A DNA stretch of 64,000 nucleotides from Trichobilharzia szidati. Taxonomy: Eukaryota > Platyhelminthes > Trematoda > Strigeidida > Schistosomatidae. Under the pieces are notes generated by a model. That model was not told the origin of the DNA and searched no databases. It worked only from the letters and a program-made list of their open reading frames with translations. This document shows positions 1 to 10,830 of this stretch, piece by piece (position 1 is the stretch's first letter; each line of letters starts with the position of its first letter). The translations under genes were made by a program, and so were the position numbers. The stretch is taken from the NCBI GenBank assembly GCA_944472155.2, contig OX235272.1:107886020-107950019 (forward strand). Direction: 5' to 3'.

Positions 1-452
1 GTCAAACGCCTGAGATACAATTTATGTGTTCAGAAAGAAGCAGTTATCAGTCGTTCCTTGCCCTGGTAACTGGATGTCGTTATTCCGTATTTAATTTAAC
101 TACGTAATCTTTGATATAATGTAAATTTGCTTGTCTCTTGTTTCGGGGATTTTAGTGGAGCTCACATACCACTACTCGACTTATTAGTCACTCGTCATCT
201 TACACAACTCTCGTTTTCATTAGTTAACTCCTTTACCATTTTGTGCATACAGCGACTTTGTTTAAACTTGAACTCCTTGTGTGAAAACTTATATACGTGT
301 AATTTGGAACCTCCTATCAAATGACATCATGTAAAATTTGCGAGTATGCTAAATGTTGTATAAATAAACTTAATAATTTCTTTAGGCCGTAACCAAGCAG
401 CTGATGACAAGGCAACGAAATAAGCAATGATGATACCGTCATGTTCTGCACA
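1..452 (+). mobile_element. PLE-4 3' end: last codons, 3' UTR, terminal hammerhead-like motif
   Basis: Frame 1 from base 1 encodes VKRLRYNLCVQKEAVISRSL then PW and TAA at 67-69. This is the conserved C-terminus after the GIY-YIG domain of Penelope-like elements, cut by the window edge. The 3' UTR matches the PLE-4 copies ending near 28740 and 61375 and contains CTGATGA and CGAAA motifs with a GTC near 400-445, laid out like the hammerhead motifs known from PLE ends. Confidence 0.8.
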
Positions 453-767
453 AACTGTTGTTCTTGCTTTATTCAGAACCTAATTTCCTTGAACGACTTT
501 AAATGATAGCATTGACGAGATATTTAATTCTTATCAAGTTCATAGACAAAACAACTTGTTAACTTTTTCTCATTTTAAAGAACAATTATGCTTTTTCAAC
601 ACAGAATATTACTTTAATTGAATCCGTGAGATATGAAGATATTAGACAGGGAATCAGCTGTAATGTCAACTTACATTTACCCCTGACCAAAAGGATAAGA
701 CGGAGGAGTAGGTGATTAAGAAATTATTATATGAGTTGAAAGCGAACATTATACAAGTTTGTAGAAC
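453..767. other. Unassigned AT-rich stretch
   Basis: No gene, tRNA-like box or recognised repeat seen. It ends at the 12-bp direct repeat that flanks the SINE-R dimer. Confidence 0.4.
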
Positions 768-779
768 ACTAACAGAAAT
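768..779 (+). repeat. Target-site duplication, left copy (right copy 1485-1496)
   Basis: ACTAACAGAAAT is exactly repeated on both sides of the SINE-R inverted dimer. Confidence 0.75.
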
Positions 780-1484
780 TACTCACCCACCGGCATTTGA
801 TCCCAGGACCTTCTGGTTACAAGGCAAGCTCGTAGCCCATTGTGCCACTGGGACCCGTCCCAATGGCTAGTCCATGAATTCTAACTTCTGCCGATTCATG
901 ACATAGCGCGACCATTTCGCAATGTCTTCTTCGATGAGTTACTGCCTCATCTTCAACCTGCTGTACCCTACTGGTCACGGCTTCCCATTAGAAGCCCAGG
1001 TTAACCGCCTGAATAGGGCCAGTCACTAGTGAGCATCAGATTAATTTTCAAGTATTGGTTTTGTAGGGATTTTGTTTGATTGCATGGAGGATTTCATCAT
1101 GGCCTGACATCATTCAGGCAGTTAACCTGGGGTTCTAATGGGAAGCCGTGACCAGTAGGGTACAGCAGGTTGAAGATGAGGCAGTAACTCATTGAAGAAG
1201 ATATTGCGAAATTGTCGCGCTATGTCATAAATCGGCAGAAGTTAGAGTTCATGGACTAGCCATTGGATCGAGTCTCAGTGGCTCAATGGTTTACGAGCTC
1301 GCCTTGTAACCAGAAGGTTCCGGGTTCGAAACCCGGTGGGTTCGTACTGCTAAAAAGATTCCGAAACTAGGACGAAACAGGTGTCCAGTACTCCCAGGTT
1401 TTCCAATGGTTCTCTAACTGATGTCAGCTCATGATGAAATCCTCCATGCAATCAAACAAATCCCTACAAAACCAATACTTGAAA
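780..1484. mobile_element. SINE-R head-to-head inverted dimer with target duplication
   Basis: The left arm (780-1030, minus) holds the tRNA-like head and 5' unit of SINE-R. The right arm (about 1110-1484, plus) holds the 5' unit, the tRNA-like head (A box TGGCTCAATGG, B box GGTTCGAAACC), the hammerhead-like body (1345-1405) and the 3' end CAATACTTGA. The arms are near-perfect reverse complements around a spacer of about 80-100 bp. ACTAACAGAAAT occurs at 768-779 and again at 1485-1496, so the whole dimer is bracketed by a 12-bp direct repeat. Confidence 0.88.
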
Positions 1485-1547
1485 ACTAACAGAAATCTCA
1501 AGAGAAGAAAACAGCGACCAACATAAAAGTGATGTAAAGATGTTGTT

Positions 1548-1788
1548 TTTTTAAATTCCTTTATTTTCCCCCGTGGAACACAGGGCTTTTGAAGATTCGG
1601 TATCAGTGGTATGTAATTTTACAGGATAAGGTTGCCAGCCTCATACCCAGCCTTCCCTCTTTACCAGTCTTATTACTAGCTTACCGAAGTGAAGGAGAAG
1701 TGCATCAGCCGGGGATCGAATCTCAAACCCCCTGCGTGGCTGACGAGCATTCTACTGCTGTGCCACTGAGGCACAATGTAAAGATGTA
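1548..1788 (-). mobile_element. SINE-T copy
   Basis: Read on the minus strand: a degraded tRNA-like head (B-box-like GGATTCGATCCCC-type sequence near 1715), a middle with AGACTGGTAAAGAGGGAAGG, and the 3' tail GAAnGCCCTGTGTTCCAC followed by aaaggaat. The tail is the one shared with LINE-A. Confidence 0.75.
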
Positions 1789-1829
1789 GTGGAAATAAAA
1801 AACCAAAAGACAACAAACACGAATGTAAA

Positions 1830-2885
1830 GAAATAGACGAAGACGTTTTACGAATTATCAGAGCCTATTCCATTTGATATGAAGTGCTCCTGGTGATATT
1901 AGACGTTCTTTCTGATTTCTGAAATTTTTCTGGATGCTGACTTCAATATTGTCAAAATCAATTTTTTGACCTGATTCTACACCGTGTAGACGAGCAATGA
2001 TTCTTCAAGCTTTTCTAGTCAACTGGATTTCTCGGTTGTCGAATAGACACTTACTCTAGTGTCTTCATTCATTCTAATTACCTTGATTTCTTTCCGGTGA
2101 GGTTTGCCGACATATACCACATCAGATTCCAAGCATTTTATTTTGTAGGCCCAACTAGATTGAGAATTCTCGGGGATTTGGTCTTTTCACATGGGCAAGG
2201 TTGCTTTGGGGTGTGCGAGTGTGATATTTTGAAGAAAAGTCTGATGTTGTGCTTACTGAGTACACTTTTGATATTATCTGAAGTTTCTGATCTATGTGGA
2301 AGGACAACTGTAATGTTTGATACGTCTTCTTTTTCCTTCTCATCTGTTAACATCAAAGAGTGTGTTCGTCTAAGACGAGTTGAATCAACCGATAGCTTCG
2401 CACTGATGAGATGTCATAATCCTAGGTGTAAATATTTGCTGAAGTGGGTTACTTTCCTGAATATAAATATGCTAAAATATCCGTTTTCCTTCCCCTTAAC
2501 CAGGTAGTCTAGAAATGGTATTTCATCGACGTCTGATTCTGTTTTTCTAAAGTAAACTGGATTCTGGGAGATAGATTGTTCAGTTTCTCCAAGAATGAAT
2601 TGTGCATATCTCGTTTTAGCACAACAAAAGTATCATCAACGTATCTTAACCATATTTTAGGCGTGAGCATGCTTGAAATTATGCTTTCTTCAGGTGTGTT
2701 CATGAAAAGACTAGCGATTATTGAGGAAACTGGTGAGACCATAGCCACACCATTTGTCTGTCTATATAAATTCCCCTTAAATGTGAAATAATTACTTTCC
2801 AAACAGGATTTCAAGCTCTCAATTATTTCACTGGTGTCCAGTAGACATCTTTATGAAAGAGTTGTGTCTGATTGTAGTAAAGTGA
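1830..2885 (-). mobile_element. PLE-3 fragment: RT palm, linker and GIY-YIG remnants
   Basis: On the minus strand, 2885-2509 encodes reverse transcriptase palm sequence: LESNYFTFKGNLYRQTNGVA, then a motif B region (SPVSSIIASLFM, from SP-type), then the catalytic box WLRYVDDTFVV. Next, 2350-2140 holds the PLE linker (NITVVLPHRSETSDNIKSVL, HNIRLFFK) leading to the GIY-YIG domain, whose C-terminal remnant runs to about 1830. Frames are broken by several stops and shifts. A second PLE-3 piece at 61700-62170 matches the GIY-YIG part. PLE proteins copy their RNA at the target site; this copy is dead. Confidence 0.8.
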
Positions 2886-2949
2886 AAATAATAATAGTAT
2901 AATTTGTGAATGGAGCTAATGGAGACAGGTTGTATCATATAAACTAGAC

Positions 2950-3178
2950 AAATTTTTTATTCCTTCACGTTCCCAGTGGAACATAGGGCTTCAAGCTTTA
3001 GCTCTGAAGTTTCAGTAGCAGTGGTGTTTTTATGGAGTGGGGTAGCTAACTTCATGGCCAGCCTTTCCTCTTCGTCTAGCTAAGGCAGGTAGAAGAGTGC
3101 GCTTGCCGGGACTTGGACCCCGGACCACGTGGATGGTCGGCCAACACTCTACCGCTTTTTGCCACCGACGCACGAACT
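2950..3178 (-). mobile_element. SINE-T copy
   Basis: Minus-strand order: tRNA-like head with GGTCCGGGGTCCAAGTCCC, middle, and 3' tail TTGAAGCCCTATGTTCCACT then gggaacgtgaaggaa. It is nearly full length. Confidence 0.85.
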
Positions 3179-3319
3179 AGACAGTGGCAAACAATTTACG
3201 GACACTCATCCAGTGCTCTGTTCAGATCGCGACCATCTAAGTTGTCACTTATAACTGAAACATTTGTTGTAGAAAATCACCACATAGAATCTGATTTTTA
3301 TTGTTCTTCCTTAATTTTA

Positions 3320-4735
3320 TCAGTAATGAATATGTAAGTACGAACTGAACATGTTAATAATAATAAGCTGTATAGTCGTAATTAGATTTAACAAAGAATT
3401 CATAAGACCAATCAGATAATGGTAAAATTTGCCCTCGAAAAAGCTATTACGTAATGTAAGGTGTAATCTAGAAGCGGTGACTAATTGGAAATTAGAAAAT
3501 GCGGGGAGAAGTTGGGGTGACGTAATAAGTGTGGGAAAATGACTAATCAGTATAATTGTATGTAGCGGACAATTACTAGTGGAAAGACGATAAAGTGTTT
3601 TTATAAAATCTGTATGGAAACGCGACGTAATTAATAAACAATAGTAGAGTGATATAAAACAAGGATGATAAGAAATAAGAATACGTAACAGAAAAAATAG
3701 TAAACCTACGCAATAAAAAGGAAGCGAAATTATAGTAAGAATGTTACTGTGGCCACAGTAGGGTGAGTAAGTGCATATAGCGCTTTTGAGCACACAGACT
3801 GCTTTCAGATCCCAAACATTCAACTATTCAGCTATGTATGCATGGTGTATTCGAGGTCTTTCCATACGATATAGAGGAGCTCTGCGAAGCACTCATGCCG
3901 AAGTGCTCGATGTCCAGAGTTGACAAGGTGTTAGAGGATAGAGCTGCTAGTATTCTTCTTTTCTCCTCTGGCTGGCCAAGCTGCACAGTGTTCCAGAATA
4001 CGTTTACGAACTTGCCTTTGCGTTTGGCCGATATAAAAACACGATACACGAACAAGTAAACTGACAAATACACAATGAGGTGGCAAAAAGCTGTATCTTA
4101 TCCTCAACGTTTGACTGACTGGACTAACTGTCTTCTGAGGAATGTGATACGTAAGGTGACTGTTGGAAATATCTTTTTCAGACATTTAGAAAGGCGGTTT
4201 CTAAGAATTTCTGCCTCCATGTTACCTTTGAATTCCAAGTTCATGAAGAAAGTTTTCTGTGGAGTAGTTGTGATTTTTGGCTATGGAAGCTTTTCCTTTA
4301 TGTTTTTATCCATAAATCTTGGTGGATACCCATTCGCCAGTGGGGCTTCACGTAATGAATTCAATTCAGTCTCTGTCTTGTCTTCCGAACAGATTTTTCT
4401 AGATTGTGCTTTCAGATCAATGGGATGAAGCTCTAGAAGTTGATAAACTGCTCAGTCCATGTTGTTTTGAGATATATTGATCTTTGGATCGTACAGTCTT
4501 GTCTTCTGGTAAGTAGTACATCCAACAATAGAAATGGCACGTTTGATTCACGTTCTAGGGTGAGTTTTATTGATGCGTGTGTGTTTGTTACGTTGACGAT
4601 TTTGAGGAGATACTCTAAATCAAATTTTTCATTACAAATTATAAATGTATCATCTATGTATCTCTTACATAGATGTGGTTGGCTCATCAAAGGATCGAGG
4701 ATGTTGTTGTAGATACTCGCCATGAATAACGAGAA
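3320..4735 (-). mobile_element. PLE-2 copy Y, 5'-truncated, followed by long 3' UTR
   Basis: The minus strand from 4735 encodes the RT palm (LCKRYIDDTFIICNEKFDLE, then ESNVPFLLLDVLLTRR), the linker, and at about 4130-3880 a GIY-YIG remnant (SCFYIGQTQRQVRKRILEH) with frame breaks. The 3' UTR runs to about 3320; an apparent 167-residue open frame there (3320-3823) is UTR sequence. The 5' end at 4735 abuts the 3' terminus of copy X (4735-6074) in the same orientation, the partial-tandem arrangement known for PLEs. Confidence 0.8.
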
Positions 4736-6074
4736 ATAATCACCGAAAGTATCCATTGAGTAATGAAGAGGAAAAATAAAAGACAATTCAGAGAAGAAAA
4801 TTTTATTTATCGACGAAATCATCTTCAGAGGCTCTACAGTCGTATTTATATTTACGACAAATGTGGACTAGTCCGTCATTGTGTATTAGGTGGAAGGGTG
4901 ACATCATTGATATAATTACTCAGATGCGGCTTTGGAAGTAAAAATACAAGTTATGAATTACGTAACATTCAACAACGGCAAAAGGAAGAAAGTGTTAGAA
5001 ATTTGACAAGGTAGAAATTGTCATTGAGTGATGAAAAAAGGTAGTTGAGTGTTGATTTAACAAGTGTGGAGAGGGTGAGGAAACATATGAGAGTGATAAT
5101 AATGGATTAACTACTGAAGTAAAAGCGAAGTAGTCATTACAGATAAAAAATTTACAAGGAACGACTAATGAAGAGGTTAAGATCATGGTCGAATAAAAGA
5201 CTAGAGAAACTTTCTCTGTAAACACAGTTCGGAGTTGCATTGGCGAATTCCCAGAGCCTCCGCCATACACAAATGCCGAAGCCTGACACCCTTTGTACCA
5301 TTCGGTGCCATATTGTAGATAATCTTGAAAGACGACTCTGGTGGAGCTACATGGCTTGAGTACACCAAGTGCTCGAGAACTGAGCTAGTAATTGTCATGC
5401 ATTATCCTTTTGCTAACCATGGTGAATTCATAAGCATACACTGAAGTGGCAATTTGACCTTCACACATCCACTGATCATTTACCGTCTGTAAAGTCTGAT
5501 CCGTAGATCAGACGAAAAGAAGGCTTTTCTAAGTAACTTGGATAGGTGGTTCTTCGGAATCTCAGCTGCACTATCACCTTTAAATACAACATTCATAAAT
5601 GGCGGTCTCTTCGGGACTGTTCGGGTTCTTTTGCGCTTTTCTTTTAATTGCATGTTTTTTCCCAGTGAATTATGGAGGATATCCATTTTCCATCAGAACT
5701 TGTCTGAGTAACTAGAGTGCCCCGTCGACTGTATCATTGGTGCATATCCTTCTTACTCTTGAAGGTAAGGAATGGTTCAGATTTCTCAATCTTCTCAAAA
5801 GGACCTGACTGTGAAAATTCGTGTTTTAACCATTCCATATTGGTTTTCTGTACATCATTCTTTGAAGAGAACTGTCAGATCTTCTTTTTAGAAAAACATC
5901 CAAAAAATGGAATTCCGAGTTCATCTCTGATTCCGACGTGAACTGGATAGCATGATGGCAATTGTTGAATTCCTTAGTTATCATTTCGATGTCGGTATTC
6001 TCGTCACACATAATAAAAGTATCATCTATGTATCTTTGGTACATCTGAAAAATATCGATAGTGCGTCGTAACAT
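4735..6074 (-). mobile_element. PLE-2 copy X with terminal hammerhead-like repeat
   Basis: The minus strand encodes the RT palm box QRYIDDTFIMCDENTDIEM (6030-5970), motif SEFHFLDVFLKRRSD, the linker KRTRTVPKRPPFMNVVFKGD, and the C-terminal region (HLVYSSHVAPPESSFKIIYN, ALGIRQCNSELCLQRKFL). The core of the GIY-YIG domain is missing, going straight from QWMCEG-like sequence to the C-terminal part. The 3' UTR (about 5200-4870) and a terminal hammerhead-like block (4870-4740) follow. Bases 4948-5528 appear identical, in reverse complement, to 16431-17011. Confidence 0.85.
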
Positions 6075-6084
6075 ACTACTACTA

Positions 6085-6265
6085 CTATAAAGGTAGTTGA
6101 GTGTTGATTTAACAGATGTGAAGAGATTGGGAAAATGTACACAAGGAACATATGAGATTGATAATAGTGAATTCAGTATTAAAGTAAAAGCAAACTAAAA
6201 GTAAAGTTTTTGAAAAAATTTTTAAAAGGAATGACTAGTGAAGAGGTTAAGATCAAAGTTGATAA
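6085..6265 (-). mobile_element. PLE-2 3' UTR fragment
   Basis: This stretch repeats, with divergence, the 3' UTR of the PLE-2 copies (ggtagttgagtgttgattta near 6095 and gaagaggttaagatca near 6240). Confidence 0.7.
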
Positions 6266-6447
6266 AAATTAACTATTTCAATAGGTAAACTTTCTATCCT
6301 CGGAGTTAGGGCGGAAACTGAATAGAGGTGATAATAGGATAGAAGTATTTTCAGAATTTAAAGAAATGCCAATCGAAGTACTATGAAATACACTAACAAG
6401 CAGTTCACATTCGAATGAAAAAACGTGTACGCAAACTCAATTTGTGC

Positions 6448-6672
6448 GTCAGTAGTTCGTCGGAGGAACGCTCGCTAACCCCACATGTGGCCGGGAGTTC
6501 ATTCCCGGCCGATGCACTTCCTAGACCTCACTAAACCGGTAAAATTGAAGGCTGGGCATGAGGCTAGCAACCCATTCAGTAAAATTAAACACCATTGCTA
6601 CTGAAATTTCAAAGCTTTAGCATGAAGCCCTATGTTCCATTCAGAACGTAAAGGAATAAAATAAAATAATAA
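6448..6672 (+). mobile_element. SINE-T copy
   Basis: tRNA-like head with a B-box-like GTTCATTCCC, the middle region GGCTGGGCATGAGGCTAGCA, and the 3' tail GAAGCCCTATGTTCCATTC then agaacgtaaaggaataaaat. Confidence 0.85.
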
Positions 6673-6839
6673 ATAAACTCAATTTACGTCTTCTATTCTA
6701 TTTTTGCCCTTTCTTCTGAATAAACTAACTAGCAGCACGAGTAAGTAAAAAAGTTTCTTTTACTGACATTTTATTGAGAAAGAGAGTGTGAAATTTCTAT
6801 CACATAAGTCCTTATGACTGAAAAAGAGGACTGTACAAT

Positions 6840-7880
6840 AAGAAGAAAGGAATATAGAAAACCCACATCAACTAGTCGGTATACTCATTTTTTTCAGCTT
6901 TGCACCTTTCAAATACAAATGCAATCTAATAAAGTGGTTCATACACAGAGTAATTTGCTGTGACGAATTTTTTAATTTCATCCACAAGAATTTGAATCCA
7001 AAGTCAAGACAGGTGAAAGTACCAACAGTTCCGAAAAAGGCTTTGGTTTTGCAACTTCACTTCCTCGAGGATAACACCAATGAGACGTTAACACAATGTC
7101 TAAAGAATACGGTGGTAAAAAGAGCATTCATTGCTGCTGAATTAAGCTGTCTTTTTAAAACCACCCCTATTTTGCGTTCGGGAGTTAAAGATAATCTACC
7201 TAATCTCCCCTTTTCCATGTGTACCTACAAATTTGAGTGCTTCCGTGAAGTGAGGCAGTTATATAGGCCGTAAAAATAAGTGTATTTATAGTAGGATTTC
7301 CGAACATCATCCTGCATGGTAGGTAGGTAGGTAAGGGACACACAAATCCTATTCATAGTTCTACACTGTCTCATCTCGTACGTACACAACACAAAATTGA
7401 TGCAAACTAGGCTTTCAAAGTCATCTACCATATACCTGGTAAGCTTAATTTCACCTCAAGAGTGTTCGTCTACTACATATTGCTGAGGCTGTCTATTGGA
7501 ATCTAAATTAAAAAGTCAAATCTATGTATCCAAAAGAAATTCGTTCAGACACCGTCCTTACCCGCATGGTTACCAAGGTTTCAATGATCCTTAATTTGTT
7601 GTAGAGATTTCCTTAATTTCATTTGATATTATATCTACTATTACATTTTTATACTTATTATAACATAATGCGTCTTCCATGAACTGTGATAACTCCATTG
7701 TGATCTTAACAAATCAATATGATTGAGACAAAAAAACACCAACATTGTTAATGACGATGATTCTAGAATATTCTGTGCATATTAGTATATATATGTATAT
7801 ACATATATATATATATATAATTGAGCGGGAAGAGGGAATTATCGGAAAGAACATTCTTTGCTCATTTTTCTTCCTAATCA
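6840..7880 (+). mobile_element. PLE-1 degraded copy (linker to 3' end)
   Basis: Bases 6990-7260 encode VPTVPKKALVLQLHFLEDNT then NETLTQCLKNTVVKRAF and the start of the GIY-YIG domain, after which frames break. The C-terminal LCIQKKF equivalent is near 7520-7545. The 3' UTR to 7880 matches the copy at 21040-21300 and ends in GAAA plus AACATTCTTTGCTC-type hammerhead-like sequence at 7830-7865. Confidence 0.8.
7782..7822. repeat. (TA)n microsatellite
   Basis: Alternating TA tract inside the PLE-1 3' UTR; similar tracts lie at 19550-19585, 22160-22185 and 31885-31915. Confidence 0.9.
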
Positions 7881-7887
7881 ACATTCA

Positions 7888-8214
7888 GTATTCAAGTGTT
7901 GGTTTGTAGGGATTTGATTGGTTACAGGATTTTCATCATGAGCTGACATTAGTTATAGAACCATTGGAAAACCTGGGAGTACTGGACAGCTGTCGTGAAT
8001 TGGCAGAAGTTAGAATTCATGGACCATTGGATCGGGTCCAAGTGGCTTAATGGTGTACGAGCTCGCCTTGTAACCAGAAGGTCCTGGGTTCAAATCCCGG
8101 TGGGTGCGTACTGATGAAGAGTCCCAAGCTAGGACGAAATAGTCGTCCAGTACTCCCAGGTTTTCCAATGGTTCTCTAACTAATGTCAGCTCATGATGAA
8201 AATCCTGCAACATT
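7888..8214. mobile_element. SINE-R asymmetric inverted dimer
   Basis: A minus-strand 3' part (7888-7992) is joined to a plus-strand unit (7993-8214) with the tRNA-like head GGTCCAAGTGGCTTAATGGT, B box GGTTCAAATCCC and a hammerhead-like body. Confidence 0.82.
8108..8153 (+). ncRNA. Hammerhead-like fold in SINE-R
   Basis: GTACTG / CAGTAC can form stem I, with core ATGAAGA (canonical CUGANGA with C3 changed to A), stem II GTCC/GGAC with a CAAGCTA loop, then GAAA and a stem III/GTC region. The shape is intact; the C3 change would be expected to impair cleavage. Confidence 0.6.
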
Positions 8215-8215
8215 C

Positions 8216-8540
8216 AGTATGTTTAAGCCATTTTGATTTAGTGATACAAATGCAGTTCATTTACTCAGGTTTAGATGTATGCAAACCAGGTTCAGATTTA
8301 ATAGTTTGAAAAATCCTACATGGGTGGGGAGTAGGTGTTTCCTAAAACTTCTAAATAGTAAATGAGTGATATTTAACTATTGATTGAATAGCAAATTCTT
8401 TTACTTCAAAACACACGCATGTTAGTATATATCGGAACCAATGTTTTGCACCATACGGTTTCAACAGAATTCATGTAAAAATTAGCTTTGCAATGTTAGA
8501 AGCTTACTTTGTTCAAACAGTGTATGTGTGTACTGTATGT
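8216..8540. other. Unassigned
   Basis: No gene or recognised repeat seen between the SINE-R copy and LINE-A. Confidence 0.4.
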
Positions 8541-8544
8541 ACTA

Positions 8545-9466
8545 TCCCCAATGATTTTCCGGATTGCGGTAGACTGGATAATACGACAGACAGAGGGCCG
8601 GGCAACGAGGAAACATGCATAAAATGGACCCGCACATGAAACTTGGAGGATCTGGACTTCGCCGATGACATATATCTGATTTCTCACAAACTCGAAGATT
8701 TGTAAGTGAAAATCAATAAGTTGTCAGAAGAAGCATCAAGGATAGGACTTCAGGCGAACACAAAGAAAAAAGAGGTGATGAAGATTCTTAGCCAACAACA
8801 ACAGACAACAATCAGCATAAACAGGTAGGAATCTAGAAGAAGCAAATTCCTCTACCTACCAACCTGGGAAGCATCGTTTCAACTACAGGCGGACGGATTT
8901 GATGCGGATATCAAGGCGAGGATCGGGAAAACAAGGCAAGCTTCCATTACTCTCAAGTCTGTGTGGAGGTCAATAGCACTCAGCATGAAAAATAAGATCC
9001 GGATTTTCAACTCCAGTGTGAAGTCGGAAACTTGGCGCCGCATCACGAAGGGCACTTAGAACGAAATACAGAGATTCATCAACAGCCGTTTCCGCTTAAT
9101 GATACTGAAGATGAGATGACCGGAAAAGATCAGGAACAGGGATCTCTGGCAATGAGCGAACCAACCTAGCAGGAACCGACTGGGCAACAAATATGCAGGA
9201 ATAAATGGAGGTGGATTGGAGGCCATACTCTGAGAAAACAAACCATCAAGTGACATTACACACCAGGCCGTCACTCAAGTGGAACCTAAATGGGAAGTGG
9301 CGAGTTAGTTGGCCATCAGTGCGAGGGTGACATGGTGGAGGAGATGAAAGCATGTTGGCATATGTGGAGCCAGGTGAAAACGTTGGCGGAAAACCGAACG
9401 CACCGGAGACGTGCGTGGCTGAAGCCCTATGTTCCTCTAGGAACTAAAGGTAACAGTAATAATAAT
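8545..9466 (+). mobile_element. LINE-A 3' part (RT box to tail), broken
   Basis: The plus strand encodes, across several frameshifts, KIDLEDLDFADDIYLISHKLED-like sequence (FADD is the RT catalytic box), the thumb region, and a C-terminal zone with TLRKQTIK and RRRAWLKPYVPLGTKG. It ends in the tail TGAAGCCCTATGTTCC then tctaggaactaaagg and (AAT)n. Target-primed LINE; 5'-truncated and dead. Other copies: 14325, 33060, 37800, 43640 and 53640. Confidence 0.85.
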
Positions 9467-9469
9467 AAA

Positions 9470-9900
9470 TGTATAAGTCATTGGATCACTTCGCTTGACA
9501 CTTTTCAGGAACATTTTGAGCAAACACTAAACAGCCCCTTCGTATTCGCAAATAAGTGAGAGAGAAAAAAGAGGGGAGACAAACTTCTCTGAATATCATT
9601 TGTTTTATGCAGTAATCGGAGATTTTAAGCAACATGATTATAAATCCGTATAAAGAAGAATTGTCGTTGAATACAATCCACTGTATAAAAATAAATCAAA
9701 TGATGAGAAAAAAATTCAATCACCGCTTCAGGCATAATCGCATGACAACAACAACAACAATAAAACAACATTCACAAGTTACAAATTTAGGAAAGTGAAT
9801 TACGAGATAAGAAATAACCGGAGAATATTCAATGAATGAATGAATAAATGAAATACACTTTCACATTGAAGCAAAGCTATTATCCTATGCAAAATAGGCT
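9470..9900. other. Unassigned; lipase 3' flank
   Basis: Presumably includes the lipase 3' UTR on the minus strand. A short GAAT repeat lies near 9830-9850. No canonical AATAAA on the minus strand was confidently placed. Confidence 0.4.
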
Positions 9901-9912
9901 TTCTCTGGCTTC

Positions 9913-10215
9913 TTAAACGTTTGACAGATGTTTTAAAACTGAAGGATATAACACTTTACCAGCATCTAAACCCCAAACAAAATCCAAATGGTTATAATGA
10001 GGGAGATAATGTACGTCAGAAACAGTATAGTTAATTTGCTTAGCAAGTTTGCGAACATCTTTAGGAGACGCAAGCCAATCATGACCACCGTAGTAAATGA
10101 CTACAGGCACTTTCAGTTTAGAAATATCATACAATGGTGGATCAGGTTGACCGTAGATTTCTACATTTTTCTCATCTCCATAGTCATACTTCTGAAAACG
10201 ATCAGACATTATAGC
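9913..10215 (-). CDS. Acid lipase, terminal coding exon (catalytic Asp and His)
   Basis: This exon encodes the last 100 residues of an alpha/beta-hydrolase lipase of the lysosomal acid lipase/gastric lipase family, which hydrolyses cholesteryl esters and triacylglycerols in lysosomes or the gut lumen. Visible motifs are VPVVIYYGGHDWLASPKDV, carrying the family's catalytic Asp in GGHDWLA, and HYNHLDFVWGLDAGKVLYP, carrying the catalytic His in HLDFVWG. Reading begins AIMSDRFQKYDYGD directly after a 3' splice site (minus strand ctttcttcttacag). An in-frame ATG two codons later is therefore unlikely to be a real start. It follows in phase 0 from exon 15293-15364. A TAA stop at 9913-9915 ends the protein. 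The reading frame is undamaged, unlike every transposon frame around it, which argues for a functional host gene. Family assignment is firm; substrate and exact compartment are inferred. Confidence 0.93.
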   Translation of the reverse strand, partial: AIMSDRFQKYDYGDEKNVEIYGQPDPPLYDISKLKVPVVIYYGGHDWLASPKDVRKLAKQINYTVSDVHYLPHYNHLDFVWGLDAGKVLYPSVLKHLSNV

Positions 10216-10314
10216 CTGTAAGAAGAAAGTTTAAAAGAAAATTAATATGAAAAAATAATTAAAGTACATAATTTTTAAAAGAAGTCAAAATAAGTCAAAT
10301 ATTACTATTATTCT

Positions 10315-10830
10315 TATTGTCAAGTAGTGGTTTGTAGGGATTTTGTTTAATTGGTTCGAGGATTTCATAATGAGCTGACATCAGTGAGAGAACCATTGGA
10401 AAACCAGTGAGGGAGTACTGGAAAGTCGTCTAATCAGCCTACTTTGGGACACTTAGGCATTATGCACCCACCGGGGTTCCAACCCAGTACCTTCTGGTTA
10501 CAAAGCGACCTCGTAGATTATTAATTCACTGCGAGCCGATCCAATGGATAATGAATTCTAACTTCTGCAATTCACGACACAGCGCGACCAATTCGGAATG
10601 TCTTCGATGAGTAACTATCCTAAGCTTCGACCTGCTGTACTCATTGGATCGAGTCGGAGTGGCTTGAGGGTCTGCTAGGTAGCCTTGTAACCAGAAGATC
10701 CTAGGTTCGAACCCCGGCGGATGCGTACAGTGAAGAGTCCCAAGTTGGGAGGGAACATCTGTCCAGTACTCCTAGCTGGTTTTCCAATGGTTCCCCAACT
10801 GATGTCAGCTCATGATGAAACCCTCCAACC
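10315..10830. mobile_element. SINE-R head-to-head inverted dimer
   Basis: Minus arm 10315-10620 (3' end, hammerhead-like body, B box complement GGTTCCAACCC, head) and plus arm 10640-10830 (head with GGTTCGAACCCC, body, 3' end). The two tRNA-like heads sit back to back. Confidence 0.85.

Noticed and set aside
780..1484. CRISPR-like or miniature DNA transposon (MITE) hairpin
   Set aside because: The arms carry tRNA promoter boxes and a SINE 3' end; single-orientation copies exist.
3320..3823. 167-residue open frame on the minus strand, rich in hydrophobic residues, possible membrane protein
   Set aside because: It is the 3' UTR of a PLE-2 copy; pyrimidine-rich UTR gives Leu/Ile/Ser-rich translation.
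9988..10221. 77-residue plus-strand open frame
   Set aside because: It is antisense to the terminal lipase exon, whose motifs and splice sites are clear.
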